Source: Mya arenaria (taxonomy: Eukaryota > Mollusca > Bivalvia > Myida > Myidae). Taken from it: 64,000 bases of DNA. The DNA lies in NCBI RefSeq assembly GCF_026914265.1, contig NC_069131.1, forward strand, positions 3,445,501 to 3,509,500. The letters run 5' to 3'. The notes beneath the pieces are model-generated. The model was not told the origin of the DNA. It saw only the letters and a program-made list of their open reading frames with translations, and did not search any database. Position 1 is the stretch's first letter. The number at the start of each line of letters is the position of its first letter. Shown piece by piece: positions 1-12,800 of this stretch. Position numbers and translations under genes: made by a program.

Positions 1-1165
1 AGGTATTGTAGATAAGTTTATTTCTTCGTCCCGAAAAATTGCTTAGCTCATGTATTCTACTTCTACTGCTATTTTGATACTAACCAAGTAACACTATCGA
101 ATGTTTGAAACCCCCAGAATACATTTAGCGCGGTTTTACGTTAAAACGAATAAAACCTACAATGTATTTATACTGAAAACAAAGACTGAATAAGTCAATT
201 GCATTAATATCTAACAGGTCTCATGGAAGGGCGTTCACGTCCATGATAGTGCGCCAGAGGAACTCCGGTAGGTTTGGTGTGAAGAATTGACTGTGTGCGG
301 GGCGGCAGGTTCGGTATTAGGAGTAGAATATGTTAATGCAGTGGACTGGTTGGAGGCAATCCAGTCCCTGATTATACGCGGAAGGTAGTTTTTTGTTGTA
401 ATCTCCTGCAGGTCTGATTGCAGAGCGGTCCAGTCCCTGATGGAGCGCGAGGGAAAGCCGGTTTTGGTTGCAGCGATCTCCGGCAGGTCTGATGGGAGAG
501 CGATCCAGTCAATAATGATGGGCGGGTGAAAGCGTTTTTTGCATCGATCTCCGGCAGGTCTGATGGGAGAGCGATCCAGTCAATGATTGTGGGCGGGTGA
601 AAGCTTTTTTGTAGTGATCAAATGCTTTGATGGTGTTCGGGAAATAGCTGTTTCTGTAGTGATTTCCGAAAAGTTGGTGGCGTTCTAGTCGCTGATTGTG
701 CTTGAATGAGTTGTCTTTGCTGCGAACACAAGTACGAGAACATGTCCTATGTGAAGTGATTTCTTCCTCATGGTGTGCTGGAGGTTTAGCTGTTTTTTTC
801 TGTTATCTCCGGAAGGTCTGTTTAGAGGGCGCTTCAGTCCTTCATGATTCGCGGAAGAAAACTGTTTTCAGTCTCTTATGTGAGGAAAAGCTGACTTTGA
901 AATTTTCTACGGGAGGATTGGTGGGAGGCGTTGCAGTCTCTTATGGTGTGGGGCAGGAAGCTGTCTTTCCATTAATCTCCGGCAGGTTATAGTGAGGGCG
1001 CTTCGTGGTCACTGATGTAAGGCGTGTTTCCAGAATTTTTCGGCAGGTCATTATGGAGGCAAGAACAAGTTCCCTGGTGATGCGCGGAAGGGCGCTGTAT
1101 TTCCAGCTACCTCTCGCAGGTCTATAAGGAAGGCCTTCATATCTTTGAGGAGGAAACTGTTTTTG
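1..1165. repeat. Flank segment plus 71-bp-type tandem repeat block (copy L)
   Basis: Bases 1-200 are recognisably the same sequence as 54120-54340 and 60230-60430. From about 200 to 1165 the sequence is a degenerate tandem array built on 'ctccggcaggtctgatggga' followed by 'gcgatccagtcaatgat' and 'gcgggagaaagctgttttt'. Two clear units start near 481 and 552, a spacing of 71 bp, identical to the period at 55.2-55.4 kb. The last units (about 715-800, 'gagaacatgtcctatgtg') match the end of the 56-kb array (about 56085-56105). The block therefore looks like the downstream flank of a C19orf12-like duplication unit whose gene would lie off the left edge. The origin off-window is inference; the homology is seen directly. 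Confidence 0.8.
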
Positions 1166-1397
1166 CATTGATCTCCGTTAGCTTTTATTTTGATAATCTA
1201 CAAAAAATGGAGCGAACGCATTTAGGATGCAAGAAAGTAAGGTGTATAAGTAAGAAAGCAAGATGTGCAAGTCAGCATTCAAGATGTAAAATAATGTATA
1301 ATAGCTTATTTGAAAAAGTGCGTGTGAGTTTATATAACAGAACTGTTTTCTAAAAATCAGGAATGGAACCATTGTGACGGGGTTGGTGACTATTATA

Positions 1398-1480
<83 letters not shown>
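1398..1480. repeat. (TA)n microsatellite
   Basis: Uninterrupted alternating T and A over about 80 bases. Confidence 0.97.
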
Positions 1481-1483
<3 letters not shown>

Positions 1484-1489
1484 GTGGAA

Positions 1490-3690
1490 AATAAATGAGA
1501 AAAAAGATTAATAACCACTTTACTTTGATCGGGTTTTATGTTGAAATACTGCATTTGTTTTTGAACGAAACCAAATAGATTGATTTGGCTGAATCATTAC
1601 TTGTTCAGTGTAAACATTGACGTAGTTATTTTAAAATTGCAGTTTAAACATGAAGTTAGTTCGCGCTGTTTCAATATTTGAGGTGTATTGAACTGTGGAT
1701 TATTAGAGGGTCCATAGTTCGAACTCCACCCAGAGCTTCTTCGACGAGTATGACGTTTTATAACACAGATAACAATATTAGTTCTTTTAACCTATTTTAG
1801 AAATTTGAGGCATAAATCCTTCTTTGTTTGTCTTTAATATAATAAACATAAAGTACAGGTAATGCTTATTTTTCGATGTCATAGCAATAACCGAAATAAG
1901 TCAATTGAATGTAAATCTCTTTCAGTTTTGATATGAATTGAATGGTTACTTATAACGAATCAAGTTTAATTAAGTCTAATTACATCGTTTTCAATGAGTT
2001 TCCACAAATTAGGACCCGAAGTCTCATGGAATTGACAAGGCTAAATACCTATTGTAGTGGTCTGACTATTTTTATTAAGGCCCCGGGTAAAAGCCTAAGT
2101 TTATTTACACAGTCTTGTTATATTTATTTTTCTTACAGTTAATTTAAGCTTACTTTCTTGTCGTCGAAAAATAGATCTCAGCTGGCTTCCAAAAATGTCA
2201 ATACTGTAAATGTTTATCTAAAAAAGGTCACTAAAGGTGTTTACTCGATCTTCTAATTGTGTAATGTTGACAGACGCGCATTGTAGGACAGCCTGACAAT
2301 TACAAAGGCATTATCTAGGCATCTTTGTACGAGCGGTAAACCCCGTTGTGTGGTACTCAATGTGTTTACATTATGAACAATGTGTTTACATTATCAGATA
2401 AATGTGTTTACATGATCAGCTCACAATATGTCTTTTTCAGTGTGCTATTGATGTACTCCAATTATGCACAAAACTCATAACGTCACGATTTATTTCTAAT
2501 GTATTGAATCCATTATTAAATTCAATTAAAATACCGACGGTAATTTTCATAAAAATCACACCTCTTTAATGACATGACATCTTTAAACATGGACTGGTAA
2601 GCTTAATTATACATGCACTAGAATGCATGTATGAAAACAAACACACCTCAGCCCCTTCCAGTCTATGTATCCTATAAATTATTTTGTAAACTATAATAAC
2701 CGAAGAAATTGCGTGAACAATTTAGTGGTATTCCATAGTCTAGCTGTCATCTTTGAATACACTTGACTATCATCCTTGGTTCGACCCCTGAACACTTAAA
2801 TTCTGTATACCAAGAAGGACCATAAAGGGAGTCCCGTGTGTCAGTTCATCACTAGTCATGAACTTTATTAAAAAAACTGTAACACTGTCAATATTTGAAA
2901 ATATTGTTATTATTCGATAATTTATTTTCTTGCTATTCTTTTCCTTGTCTTGACATGTGAACCAAATTAATATGTAATAAATTTGGAAAATTTCTATTAA
3001 CAAGATTTGACACTGGTTATTGACGAAAACGTTTCGCAGCTTTCAATTTGATGTATTGGTATTTTAAACCATCACTGATTTGTTTCGTAAAGAAAGAAAT
3101 GGAATCCCTTCATTGCCAGCCGCATTTCAATCGACCAACTTTCATTACAAAAAAGGAATGCAGAGGGTTTTTTGGAATGAAAGTTCTTGGTGGCTATATA
3201 CTTCCATCGAAATACAAAGAAAAATCATAACGTAGGTGTGATGCAAAGAAAAACATTTCATCTGAAGCCCCTGTCACATACAACGTGCGAGTTATATCAT
3301 ACAAATTAGCTATGCGAATTTAAATGGTATGATGTAGCTTTTGCATACACAGTATGTGTGCTATTATTTCATAAGAAATAGGTCAAGGTCAAGGACAACG
3401 TTATCAACCCATGATACTTGCAGAATAGATCAACGATGTTTGAACATGTTCGGTCATTTTAGGAATCTCGTTGGCTCAATTTAGGACAACCATAGAAATA
3501 CCATAGGACATTCCGACGATTTTAAGAACATCAGATGACTCAATCGACCAAAAGACAATACGAAAATCGGATGTATAATTAGTAACAATACATACATAAC
3601 TTATAAGTATTATATTTCTCATTATGATATGATACATATATGCATAAACAGTAAAGTAAAGACGTGTCCGGTGGTTATATATATATATAC
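1490..3690. other. AT-rich intergenic sequence, no gene seen
   Basis: No splice-bounded open frame or recognisable protein on either strand. Three loose copies of 'aatgtgtttacatta' sit at about 2357-2415. Short tRNA B-box-like strings near 1705 and 2770 lack a convincing partner A box. Confidence 0.6.
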
Positions 3691-3699
3691 TTGATATTG

Positions 3700-4215
3700 T
3701 CCTGGTTATAACTTGTTATGTACATATGGATTTTAAAATAACTTAATATTACTTATCACACAATTTTGGAACACAACGACGACATATTGCTTTCATGACA
3801 CACGACCCTACTTCAAAATTCAATGTCACATTTAGAGATTAATAATATGAAATGCTACATGTATGCATATGCAATGAATATCCGTGTTCAAGAGTTAACG
3901 TTGTCCTGCACTGAGGTACTTTAAATATTTTTCGTGCGCAATACCCTAGACCCTACTTCAAAATTCAAGTTTAAACTTAGAGTTTAGTAAGTATAAATGG
4001 TTGTATATATGCACATAGAATTCAGTAGGTAGTGTCCAAGCTGGTACTTTGTCATGAACACAACGATTTTTAAATAAACTGCACATAAATAAAGGCGTTG
4101 TGTTGCATGCAAGATACACGACTTAACTACAAGGTTCACTACAAACTTACAGAGAATAATCATTAACTGTTGCTGCATATATGCACCTAGATATAGAACA
4201 GTTGATCGTGCATAT
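3700..4215. repeat. Degenerate tandem repeat, about 145-170 bp period
   Basis: The phrases 'gaccctacttcaaaattca' (about 3806 and 3950) and 'cgacttaactacaaggttca' (about 4120) recur, together with 'aacacaacga' and 'tatatgcacatag'-type strings. There are about three decayed units. Confidence 0.55.
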
Positions 4216-4319
4216 GTTGTAATGTTGTCATGCACATATATATTTCAGAAGGACGACATGCCGGTGGAATACCCACGTCTTTATTTCCGAATCACCTCCA
4301 CACTTGACACCAACCATCA

Positions 4320-4835
4320 TTGTGGCCGGCATATATACAGTTTAAGATATCTATTAGTAATTGCTGGATGGCACGTTATGGACATTCTTCAACTGTATAT
4401 TGCATATATACAGTCTAAAGTATCTCTTCCTGAATGTAGAAATATTATTAATAGCTGGATGGCACGTAGTGGACATTCGTCGATTGTACATTGCATATAT
4501 ACTGTTTAGGATATATTTTCTTGAATGTAGACATATAAGTAATTGCTGGATGGCACGTAGTGGACATTCGTCGATTGTACATTGCATATATACAGTTAAA
4601 GATATCTTTTCCTGAATGTCGATATGTCAGTAATTGCTGGATGGCACGTAGTGGACATTGGTTGATTGTACATTGCATATATACAGTTTAAGATATGTTT
4701 TCCTGAATGTAGATATGTCGGTAATTGCTGGATGGCAAGAAGTGGACATTCGTCGATAATACATTGCATATATATATTTTATGATATCTCTTCCTGAATG
4801 AATGCGTATTAGTATTAGCTGGCACGTTGGGGGCA
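4320..4835. repeat. 91-bp tandem repeat, about 6 copies
   Basis: The anchor 'gctggatggcacgta' recurs with anchor starts near 4364, 4455, 4546, 4637, 4728 and 4819, exactly 91 bases apart each time. Each unit also carries 'tgcatatatacagtttaaga' and 'cctgaatgtagata'. Open frames through it on both strands are by-products of the repeat. Confidence 0.93.
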
Positions 4836-4849
4836 ATCGTCACCTTCTG

Positions 4850-5850
4850 TGACAGCTTTTTTAATTTGCCTGTCACTAAGTCAACATTTGTTTTATCGGC
4901 ATGTCGTCCATGGAGGTTAGCACATTGTATAGGTAGAATGGAGGTCAGCTCATGGTGAAAATAGTTTCTATTGGGCCCGTAGTTTCAATTGCATTTATAA
5001 ATCATCAATTATGCATAAGCATAACATTATTTTTGTAAAGTGTTTTGAATAAGCTTTGTTTAATTATCGAACTGTTTTCAATATCATGCGGGTTTCATTT
5101 GTAATAAACAAAGCGTGTTCGAGGTTCATTTTTCTCCAAACTGTCGCTCGACCAAGTAAATTCTGCTTCTTTTGGAAGGTCTTATACATGACATATTAAT
5201 GTTCGATTCTTAAATGATCTGACTAAAAGCCGCACCGGAGCCTTTGCTTCAACAAAATTTTGTATTGTATTAAAACAGAAAGAATACTGAATTGCGAACT
5301 AGACCAAAATTTACAAATCAATTAGTTATAACGTGCTTACAAAAAATTAAGCCACCCTTTTTATTGACTCAAAAGTAAAATCGCATTCTATGAGGACAGG
5401 CAAATAGTTTTGTTAGAATACTACATATAAGCAGAATATAACAATTTCATGATAGGTATTGCGGTGGCGGCCATTTTTTCGTCTACACACGTCTTGCGTT
5501 TACTCCGATGTTTTCCTTTGAATGTTCGTAAACTTACAAGTGATGTGCCTATCATCGATTTTAATCGAAAAATTAATTCGGCGACAATCGATTGGATGGA
5601 AGATTGTTGAGTGACATTAAGAAAATGAACGCAAACACGTAATGGAGTATAATTATGACGGTACGTGGTTTCCATTGGAAGCTAATATTGAGTGAACCTA
5701 CAAATCGATCGTAATTTAAATAAAGACAGTTGTACTGTGAGCAACCACATTTGAATAACGGAACTGTGGAATATTAGATTACTTCAAATACCAGCATTAA
5801 GCTTAACACACAATTACAATAATTTGTAATGATCTTAATCTTTTAATATC
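4850..5850. other. Upstream region of the PAN-domain gene, no gene seen
   Basis: No repeat family or protein recognised. A plausible 3' splice site ('atttgtgcag', AG at 5859-5860) ends this stretch just before the first coding exon, so the promoter and a 5' UTR exon may lie in or upstream of it. I could not place a TATA box or start site. Confidence 0.4.
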
Positions 5851-5911
5851 ATTTGTGCAGTATATCATACTGACGCTATGTTCACCATTTAACGGAAAAA
5901 ATACGGAAGCA

Positions 5912-6205
5912 ATGGCATCTTACAGTTTAACGTACGATGTGATATTTGTCATTATGTTTGTACTGACTGGTGCCATTTGTGTTTCCTCAATTACAGACAC
6001 ATGCTTTCTGAGATATGATTCATATGTTTTGGGAAACATTAATGAAGTTATAAGCGATTCAAGAAAACTCAAATGTGCGGATATGTGTTCCCGAATGGAA
6101 TGGTGTCTAGCACTACGGTACAGGGCAGCAACAAAGAGTTGTCAGTTGATAAGCGGGTCATCAACTCTCTTAGCACCTGATCCAGAATGGCCGTTATATA
6201 TTAAG
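5912..6205 (+). CDS. PAN gene coding exon 1: signal peptide and PAN/apple-like domain
   Basis: The start is the first in-frame ATG after a candidate acceptor at 5860, and it encodes 'MASYSLTYDV'. A hydrophobic stretch (about residues 9-24, 'VIFVIMFVLTGAICV') fits a cleavable signal. Cysteines at 31, 55, 59, 65 and 77 follow the PAN/apple spacing C-x23-C-x3-C-x5-C-x11-C. The exon ends in phase 0 at AAG|GTACGT, a strong donor. A continuation past the donor is open for a while but loses all domain character, so the splice is preferred. Confidence 0.75.
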
Positions 6206-6494
6206 GTACGTTTCATTTCACATATAGACAATAAAATAGTTGCTCATATTCACCGCTTTGTTTTTTTCACGATTTTGGGATTTGGGGATAAAACAAACTC
6301 TACGATCATACAAAAAGATACGAATATCCGCCAAGCGTGGCAGGTGTAAAAAAGCCCGAAGAAACCAACATACAAAAATACGCCACAAATGGCGATGCTT
6401 AAATACGAAAATGCCAACATATAACATCTCGCGACATCTAGCGATGCTTAAATTCGAAGATGCCAACATACAAAAACACGCAACATCTCTCATC

Positions 6495-6526
<32 letters not shown>

Positions 6527-6555
6527 CATCATCATTATCATCATTATCATCATCG

Positions 6556-6586
<31 letters not shown>

Positions 6587-6798
6587 TTATTTTCTGATGT
6601 TTACTACATATTTAAGTAATGGCTTAACCCCAATACCAAAGTGAACCAGAATCAACTGACTACGATGATCTAATAAATGACTCGGCAATCACAATAGCGT
6701 GATAACGACGATTGATTCTAATTTTAGCATCTGCTTCACATTGTTTATTTAGTTGAAACCAATTGCAGTTAGGTTGAAAATAAATTTTAATAAATAAA

Positions 6799-6897
<99 letters not shown>

Positions 6898-9800
6898 ACT
6901 CAGGGCATTAAGGAGACCGTATGTATTTTACGGCATTAAGGAGACAATTTGTATATTTTTTGTTTTATACTTTATTTTGCTTTTTTGTTGATAATTAAGT
7001 ATTGAAATGATCATTTATTATGTGTACAAGATTTGGGCTTCTTAAATTAATTAACAAAAAATATACGTAATTTGCGGTCTCCTTAATAATTTGTAAGTAT
7101 TTTGCAGGTTTTAAGGGGACAGGTATATATGTCGAAGGGTTTATGGAGACCAGTGTATATATTATATTATTTTTGAGGCATTAAGGGGACCATCCATATT
7201 TTATGGCATTAGGGGGACAAATTATATATATATATCTTACTTTTGACAGTTACTTTTATATAATTGTGTGTAATAAATCCACAAACAATGACCGGTCGAA
7301 ACGGGAGGACTGCAAATTTCATAGGATATTCATCAGAAATCTTTTACAGACCATCTCATTCATTAAATGAAATTCAGCTTCAGTCACTTGGTATGTGTAC
7401 CGTTTGATAAACAAAAAATAAAATGGCCAGGGGCGGATCCAGGAATTGTCGTTAGAAGGGGGCGTTACTAAGACGCGTTTGCAGGAGGATTGAGGGTTAC
7501 TCAATCAAGAAATTTTGAACAATTGGTAGTCGGAAATGATGCATTATGTGCGTATTTATTTTCTTCTCATATATTGACACAAAAAGTAAACTTGGACGAT
7601 TTTAAAGGCAGCGCACGCCGATTGCGCCCCATGCTCAATCCGCTAGTGAATGGTGACTTAATATTTGATATATTATGGTTAAATAGAACTTTCAGTTGAA
7701 TTATATAGAAACTGTAAATGCTAAATACAAGTTCTGTGCTTGTAAAAACAATAAAAGTTTCGTCTGCACAGGAATGTGTCTGTTAACGCTTGAACAGTTA
7801 GCTCATGATTAAAGAACATTGTTCATTGGGTTCATTGTGACCCATGAGAGTTTTTTTTTATTAAATTCCAACTTCCCCTTAAATTTTACTTGCCTAAAAC
7901 TTTAACCTAAGTCAATCAGGGGCCATAACTTGTATTATGGAGTTATGTAACCTCATTGGCTGATGGTCCTGAACAATTGTGTGAAGTATTAAGTCAATTC
8001 AATGATGGGTATAGAACGCCTTAACCAATAGGCTACGGAGACGGTTTTAATGCATGTACTCAATTGCAGATTCAGGGGGGGGGGGGGGTCGGTCCCAGCG
8101 CACGCGCCGTCCCCCGCCCCTTTGAATTGTCCGTTTATAATACGTTCTCAGTCAATATCGGGAAAAAAACAATAGTAAGATAAAAATGCATTATTTCGGA
8201 CTATAAATTAGGGGAGTCTAACCCCCACCCCGGTCCAACATTTTAAGCCATTCAATTTCTGTTCTGAGGGAGGGGCGGGTGTGGAAAGATTAAGCCCATG
8301 AGTTTCACGTACCCCTTCTTAAGTCAATTCCTGGATCTGCCACTGATATCTGTAATCAGATTTGTTGTTTCATAATGTTATAGTTCCTTTAAACAGTTTA
8401 AACCTTTTATGGCATCAAAATAAACAGACGCATGTTCAGTAAAATCATACTCTGTATACAACGTTCTCGTACTCCAGAGCGATGATGCTATGCATTATAT
8501 TTATCATCATCTGACTGACTGAGTAACTGCCAAAACTTTTCCGTTTAAAGAGACTCTCTCATATTTTGGCACCAAACATATTTTTCCTCGCAATGCATCT
8601 GAAAACACTTACATGTATATTTATTTTACTCCTTGGTACTGAAATTTGCAGAAATAATAGTAACCAGGTTGATTTTCTTTTATACTTCAATTGCATTTTT
8701 AAAAAACCGATTAAAGTATTAAAAATTAATCTTGTTCAAGTTGGGAGCAAGCACATGGGGGTGCAGATAACACATAGAATAAAAAACGGATCGCTTATCC
8801 ACTCGCCCACAGGGACTCATACTAAGGTGTTGAATATTTTAACCTTAATGGAAGTTATTGGTTTATCACGTGATTATGTCAATCAACTGATTGTGCAACA
8901 GCCTTTTGTTGAATCGGGTTAGTAACGCATTTCAAAATTTTGGACTTCAAAGACTATATTTTAGCACATATCAACATTTATTAAAGGGTTTCAGCCATCA
9001 ATAGCTTGGCTTTAACACTTCGTTTGATTCGCCATACTTTATTTCGTAATAACAATCTATAAAATAGAAGTAAAAGATGCATTTTCAAAACACTTAACGC
9101 TTCGCTTATGTTCACTCAAAAACTCATGTTCGAAAGATTTAAAAAAAGTATGTCATAATCATATCCTCTTTAGCAGCTGAGTTTCTTAATATTTAAATCT
9201 CTTATAAATTTGCCAAATAAAATTCAACATGGGTAAACAATTATAACAAATAACGTATTTTATGTATTGCAACATCTTTATAAAAAGATAAAGTCAATTG
9301 AATCAAATGAACATTTTCAATGTACTTTCTTTCTCGCGGAAAGTCGACATTTCATCTTACTCCAACAAGTGTAGGGTATGGTTGATTCTCTTCGTGACTG
9401 AAATCAACTTTTTTAAACACTTGGTGCATTTCAAATCTAGTCCATATAAACAGCCCCTTCAGCTTCTTTGACGATTGCATTTCCATGGGAGATCACTGCG
9501 TATGATAAACATACAGGTGTTGTTTAGCCACACTGTGGTTTCAATTATGTCTGGGGCGTAGCTACCCCTCTATTCATGTGAATTCATAAATGTGCTGGGG
9601 GGTTCAGGGGCGTGCCCCCTCAGAAAATTTTGAAAACCATGGTGCAATCTAGTGCATTTTGGGCGTTCCGATGTGCATTATTTAGTACTGGAAAATAACC
9701 AGTTTTAAATTCATGTAGTCAAGTTCGCATACTGCAACTTTGGTTGATTTTTTTGTCAGAATCATGTGGATTCAGCCGCGTATTCACGTATAGGCGGCTA

Positions 9801-12800
9801 CACGCCTGTATGATGTGCATATGAATGTATAATTTGGTTTAAATGATGCATCCTTAATGTAACACCTCCTTGCTGCTACACCAATAGAAACTTCATAGGA
9901 TGTTAATAGTAAAAGAACTAGCACTGACGTTCCCATTTTTGTCTGGGTCATTTAAATAATAGATAACAAATTACAAGATAAACAAATTTGTTTTGACTTC
10001 TTTAATGAATTATATAAAAACATTGTACAAAGATATCATGACACTTTTAAACAATAAGTATGGTTGTCAATTAAACAGTATGCTAGCTTTAAAGATTTAG
10101 GCAAACCATTGGAATTTTACAGCGGTCTTAAAAGGTGTATTTAAAGCTGCAATCTCACCGATTGATTGTTTTGACTACCGGTACTCTTTTATTGTTTGTC
10201 TATGAATGGAGAATTTTTTGCAGAAATGTCTAGACCCAATTTTAAGTGATATAAGACTGCTGAAAAAAGATCAGATTGCAGTTCATCATATTTATGTTAA
10301 AAAAATGATGTTTTATGACTAAAAGCATTACGAACAATGACTAAAAGCATTACGAACAATTTAATGTAAATTAACTTTTCGGCAGTTTTACCAAACATTT
10401 TTGATTGGTTCTATTGTGAATTATCTAATATGACTGAATTACAGGAATGATAACCAAATCAGCCGATTTTGAGACAATTTTGTGTCTAAACTGACAATCT
10501 GTAAGAGTGCAGCTTTAAGTGTTGATCTAAAGCTTCATATACACATTGTTATATTGTCAATAACTGTTTAAAAGGTCTCATGTACTAAATAAGATAATAA
10601 TTTTCATAATATCTAAAATTGATTAAAATAAATAAAGTACCATTATACCTATTTCTTAATAGTGCCGTTTCTCATCTGACAATACCATTCAAAGCCATCA
10701 TTTCAACTATGAATTTATTTTTAACTTTCAACTTTTCTATAGCATATGCAACAAAATATACCAAAAATACAAGCCATGAACAATATGTTTGTTCAACTTG
10801 CGTTATCTTTGACCTTTTGATATGACCATTTTCCAGTTTTGTTTATTTGTAAGTTGTGCCCTGAAGAATAATGTATGACTGTATGAATCAAAAACAAGCA
10901 ATAAAAACACTAAAAATATACCCCAATCCCTGTAATTTCCAATACAGTAGTAAAATCAAGCAATTAAACATTTAGAGCTGCACTCTCACAGATATACCGT
11001 TTCCACAACTTTATTTGTCTTCGAATGAGCAAGTTTTTGCGTAATTATCTGCAAACCAATGATAAAAGATTGCTGACTAAAGATCAGAGCGCAGATTTCA
11101 TATTTCCGTTCGAAAATTAATGTTACTAACAGTTTAAGAAAAGTGCATAAAAAACATCAATGTTTTAACTTAAATAGAAAAATCTGGGATTTAATTTTTC
11201 GCAAAAATTGGATGGTTCCAATCCAAGACATAAAATGAAAAAGGTTGTCAAAACATCCAAAGTGTGAGAGTGCAGCTTTAACGTTTGAAAGTAACTCTGT
11301 TTGCCTCGTGCCCCTAAACAGGGTTTAATTATATTATATGCCCAGTGGGCTTGTCCCTGTATATTTGATTGTATGATTGCAGTAATGGATACTGGTCTAA
11401 TTATCTTCTGACAATTTTTCACCAATTTTAAAGAATGAGAAAACACATATTGAGCTCATATAACGCTGTACAATTTAATCTCATTCATTAGGTTGAGAAA
11501 AATTCCATAAAAATATTAATTGTGGAGACATATCTTATTTAAATACATACAGGAAATGGTGACATCATTTACCCTTTAGTATGAAAAAGGCAGTTTCCTG
11601 ATATTTGAATAGCGTTATTTTATTTAAGCATCTCAATTCATAGTATGTATCAAGTTTCAAAGGAAACCAAATCATTGTAACAATTGTTTTCAAAATAGAT
11701 TCACTCTCTTGATAAACTTCTTTTCCTAGTTTCAACTTTTGAGACTTTTTGATGAGCCTGCACCTCCCCCCTCTTATGCAGTGGCTTCAAGCAATAAAGC
11801 TACCAGCTCAAGTTGCACAGCTGGTGAACAAGACTGCTGATAGTCGGCAAACTGCACACTTGATGCCATGATAAATCATGTCCATCGACTTCCAGAATGA
11901 AGAAATGACGCAGCACAGAATTGATTTCAATTGGACCTCTCTGTACTTTCATCACCTTGTTGTAGTCAAAGACTATGTCTTAGTGTGCAGTGCGGGATCT
12001 TGAGAAGCTTTCTGCTCGTCTGATGAAGTAAGTTTGGCAGAGTGTGACACTCCTCTCTACTCATATGGCTAGACACCTGTGATCTATGTCTTCTTGTGTG
12101 TGCCCAACCATCACCTGAAGAGAATTTAGAGGAAGTTAGTGCTTGATTACAAGTCAATGTGACAAAACAAGGTCTTTCATTTATGCCACCAAGAACTAGT
12201 ATTCGAAGTTTCATAACTCGTATGTTAACTCAAAGCAATTGAGCAGAAACTGTTTGGTAATTAATTTTAAGTCACTGCTTCCGCTTATACTGCAAGTAAT
12301 ATTGAACGTGAACCGACTGACCCAAATGCAATTCTAAATAATTTTTATGTGCAGAAACCTTAATCCTATTGACACAAAAGTAATCCAATTGTATGTCTTC
12401 ACAAAACATTCTACAACAATATTTGTCAATTTAACTCAAAGATTGATTATTGTTTTTTAGTCAGACAAACATAGAGGTGGCCCTATATCGCTCACTTGAG
12501 TTGAGAAAGGATTCTAACTTAGTTATTGATTGGACACTTACTGAACACTTTTGGTCTGACTTTATAATGCAGCTGGTGAAAATATTAAAAGTCCCTTAAT
12601 AATGGGCTTACAAAAACATGAAAAAAATGTATTTGTTTAAAAATTACAAAGGGCCATAACTCTTACAATATTTAAGTTTGTATTGAGCAGAATAAAAGGC
12701 TTTGCCTAAAATTCAACCTTAAAACTATATTTACAAGTAAAACAAAAAAATCTACAAATATGTTTTTAGTATCTGGTTTTTGAGAGTGAATGATCAGAAG

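Noticed and set aside
1690..1745. Possible tRNA/SINE B box 'agttcgaactcc'
   Set aside because: No A box at proper distance and no stem pairing.
2725..2795. tRNA-like sequence with 'ggttcgacccc'
   Set aside because: The B-box match is good, but the A box and stems are not convincing.
4222..4876. Overlapping 62-95 codon frames on both strands
   Set aside because: Explained by the 91-bp tandem repeat, whose length is not a multiple of three yet carries few stops.
6218..6644. Open frames of 122-134 codons rich in Met or Ile
   Set aside because: They are translations of the (TCA)n microsatellite on both strands.
8066..8110. GC-rich patch as a CpG-island promoter
   Set aside because: It is a G-homopolymer and terminal part of the 7428-8345 element, far too short.
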